This document shows positions 4,365 to 5,254 of a stretch of DNA of 5,254 nucleotides, one piece after another. Made by a program: the position numbers and the translations under genes. The DNA comes from Deltaproteobacteria bacterium (lineage in GTDB: Bacteria; Desulfobacterota; Binatia; UBA9968), in NCBI GenBank assembly GCA_016183075.1, contig JACPFH010000426.1:1-5254 (forward strand), written 5' to 3'. Position 1 is the stretch's first letter; every line of letters begins with the position of its first letter. A model generated the notes under the pieces. It was not told the origin of the DNA and searched no databases. It saw only the letters and a program-made list of their open reading frames with translations.

Positions 4365-4595
4365 ATGGGACAAGTCCTGGTAAGGAACCTTCATGCGAAG
4401 GTCGTCAGGAAATTAAAGCTTCGAGCTCGGCGGCACCGTCGTTCCTTGCAGGAGGAACTGAGGGAGATCCTAGAGGAGGCGGCGAAGCAGAATACTGCGA
4501 CCGCGCGGGCGAGCGTCGATCAGGTCCGCAAAATGTTTGCCGGCCGCACGTTTCGCGATAGTTCGGAGCTCATTCAGCGAGACAGGGCGCGATGA
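4365..4595 (+). CDS. vapB: FitA/VapB-type ribbon-helix-helix antitoxin
   Basis: DNA-binding antitoxin of the FitA-like VapB family, 76 residues. The N-terminal strand GQVLVRNL (2-9) would dimerise and enter the major groove. Helix A (about 11-24, KVVRKLKLRARRH) and helix B (about 27-40, SLQEELREILEEAA) complete the ribbon-helix-helix. A linker follows, then the toxin-binding arm FAGRTFRDSSELIQRDRAR (58-76); in FitA a C-terminal Arg enters the toxin's active site. The ATG has an excellent GGAGGA site at 4352-4357 (7-nt spacing). Its stop overlaps the toxin start as ATGA, giving translational coupling. An inverted-repeat operator lies just upstream, so the toxin-antitoxin complex probably represses its own operon. 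All parts are present, unlike the other TA modules here. Confidence 0.9.
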   Translation: MGQVLVRNLHAKVVRKLKLRARRHRRSLQEELREILEEAAKQNTATARASVDQVRKMFAGRTFRDSSELIQRDRAR

Positions 4596-5017
4596 GCGAG
4601 TTGGTCGTTGACGCCAGCGTTGCGATCAAGTGGTTTTTACCGGAAATCCACGGTGACGCGGCGCTCCGGCTCCTTGAAGGGGAGTACGCGCTGCGCGTTC
4701 CGGATCTTATTTTTTCGGAGTTTGGGAACGTCCTCTGGAAGCGCTTTCGGAAAGGCCAGATATCCAGAAAAGAGGCCATAGTCACAACCGAAGCCTTGCT
4801 GGCTCTGCCTCTCCAGGTGGAATCCTCTCAATCGCTGATTCCTGCAGCTCTGGAAATCGCGTGCAGCGCGCATCGCACGGTCTATGACAGTCTCTATCTT
4901 GCTGTCGCGATAGCCTACCAATGCCGGGTTGTCACGGCTGACTCTAAGCTTCATAACGCCCTCAAGAAAGGTGCTTTGTCGGCTCATCTGCTTTGGGTAG
5001 AGGACATTCCTCGATGA
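4592..5017 (+). CDS. vapC: FitB/VapC-type PIN-domain ribonuclease toxin
   Basis: Complete 141-residue PIN-domain toxin, expected to be a Mg-dependent endoribonuclease held inactive by the antitoxin encoded just upstream. The four acidic positions are all present: Asp7 in VVDASVAIKWF, Glu43 in LIFSEFGNVLW, Asp99 in TVYDSLYLAVA and Asp117 in VVTADSKLHNAL. The DASVAIKWFLPE opening and the YDSLYLAVA helix are typical of the subfamily paired with RHH antitoxins. The ATG overlaps the antitoxin stop (ATGA, 4592-4595). It is the only toxin in the window with all catalytic residues, and probably the only functional TA pair here. The RNA target cannot be predicted. Confidence 0.92.
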   Translation: MSELVVDASVAIKWFLPEIHGDAALRLLEGEYALRVPDLIFSEFGNVLWKRFRKGQISRKEAIVTTEALLALPLQVESSQSLIPAALEIACSAHRTVYDSLYLAVAIAYQCRVVTADSKLHNALKKGALSAHLLWVEDIPR

Positions 5018-5034
5018 ACATCTTAGACTCAATA

Positions 5035-5049
5035 GGGGGAAAAAGGGGG
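5035..5049 (+). other. G5-A5-G5 purine mirror block
   Basis: Five G, five A and five G in direct succession, 18 bp after the toxin stop. This is a mirror-symmetric homopurine run. Such runs can form non-B structures and slip during replication, but no function can be assigned. No intrinsic terminator follows the operon. Confidence 0.5.
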
Positions 5050-5107
5050 CAGCGGTCTTTAGGTCAACGCACTACGTCAATACGCCTCCGCTATGCCTGT
5101 ACGCCCG

Positions 5108-5127
5108 CCTGCCGGGGCGCGGGCAGG
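5108..5127. repeat. GC-rich hairpin, possible REP-like intergenic element
   Basis: CCTGCC (5108-5113) pairs with GGCAGG (5122-5127) around GGGGCGCG. The surrounding CGCCCGCCTGCC style resembles the small GC-rich palindromes that are dispersed in many copies in environmental genomes. Copy number cannot be seen from one window. Confidence 0.35.
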
Positions 5128-5213
5128 TGACCGCACGCAGGTCTCTCGCACGCCTTCTATCTGGGCCCTTTTGACCGGTCCGTCAGCAGGGGTTTTCAAC
5201 ACCGTGCAGGAAT

Positions 5214-5240
5214 TTGACAATTAGCTGGGCGCTTGATAAC
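5214..5240 (+). promoter_or_regulatory. Weak promoter-like sequence at the right edge
   Basis: A perfect TTGACA (5214-5219) is followed after 15 nt by GATAAC (5235-5240, 4 of 6 matches). The short spacer makes it weak. It could serve a gene beyond the window. The region 5018-5254 has no convincing coding sequence; it also holds the 8-bp palindrome GACCGGTC (5173-5180). Confidence 0.25.
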
Positions 5241-5254
5241 TGAACGGGCGAACC

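Noticed and set aside
4637..5032. Minus-strand ORF of 131 codons opposite the VapC toxin
   Set aside because: Antisense to an intact PIN gene with all catalytic residues; no domain of its own.

Overview
The window looks like a piece of chromosome from an environmental Gram-negative bacterium with moderately high GC. It carries a periplasmic TAXI-type TRAP solute-binding protein, several PIN, HEPN and nucleotidyltransferase toxin-antitoxin (TA) modules, and gene-poor DNA made of degenerate 7-bp and 9-bp tandem repeats. This mix fits slow-growing environmental proteobacteria or relatives (Desulfobacterota, Methylomirabilota or Tectomicrobia-like lineages). The assignment is inference from style and gene content, and no single gene fixes the phylum.

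Left part (1-1928, plus strand): the 3' part of a tandem two-domain DJ-1/PfpI protein whose first domain is cut by the window edge, then a full-length TAXI-family solute-binding protein. No TRAP membrane subunits are present.

Middle part (1929-3740): a minus-strand MntA/HepT-type pair in which the nucleotidyltransferase antitoxin is intact, with its own promoter, but the HEPN toxin is cut to its N-terminal half. Next comes about 200 bp with a heptamer tract (2535-2564) and a nonamer tract (2610-2672), then an unresolved minus-strand ORF, a PIN toxin lacking its N-terminal part, and an intact 71-codon partner gene that ends in a hairpin. A second, related heptamer tract (3450-3542) follows, and it runs up to the surviving C-terminal piece of a Phd/VapB-like antitoxin.

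Right part (3738-5254): the VapC-type PIN toxin translationally coupled to that antitoxin remnant has lost its C-terminal third. Its reading frame runs into the minus-strand C-terminal end of a short-chain dehydrogenase (SDR) gene. Then comes the only complete toxin-antitoxin operon here, a FitAB-type VapBC pair with a promoter and an inverted-repeat operator whose half-sites resemble those of FitA. The last 237 bp are non-coding: a G5A5G5 purine block, a GC-rich hairpin and a promoter-like sequence.

Taken together, this is an accessory 'TA graveyard'. Four toxin-type modules in a row show graded decay: toxin truncated with antitoxin kept (MNT/HEPN), PIN without its N-terminus, antitoxin and toxin both truncated, and finally one intact pair. 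The breakpoints lie close to short-period repeat tracts and foreign gene ends. I see no convincing evidence for a wholly new defence or metabolic system. The most interesting signals are the period-7 and period-9 intergenic tracts, the operator ahead of the FitAB-type pair, and the pattern of toxin loss.
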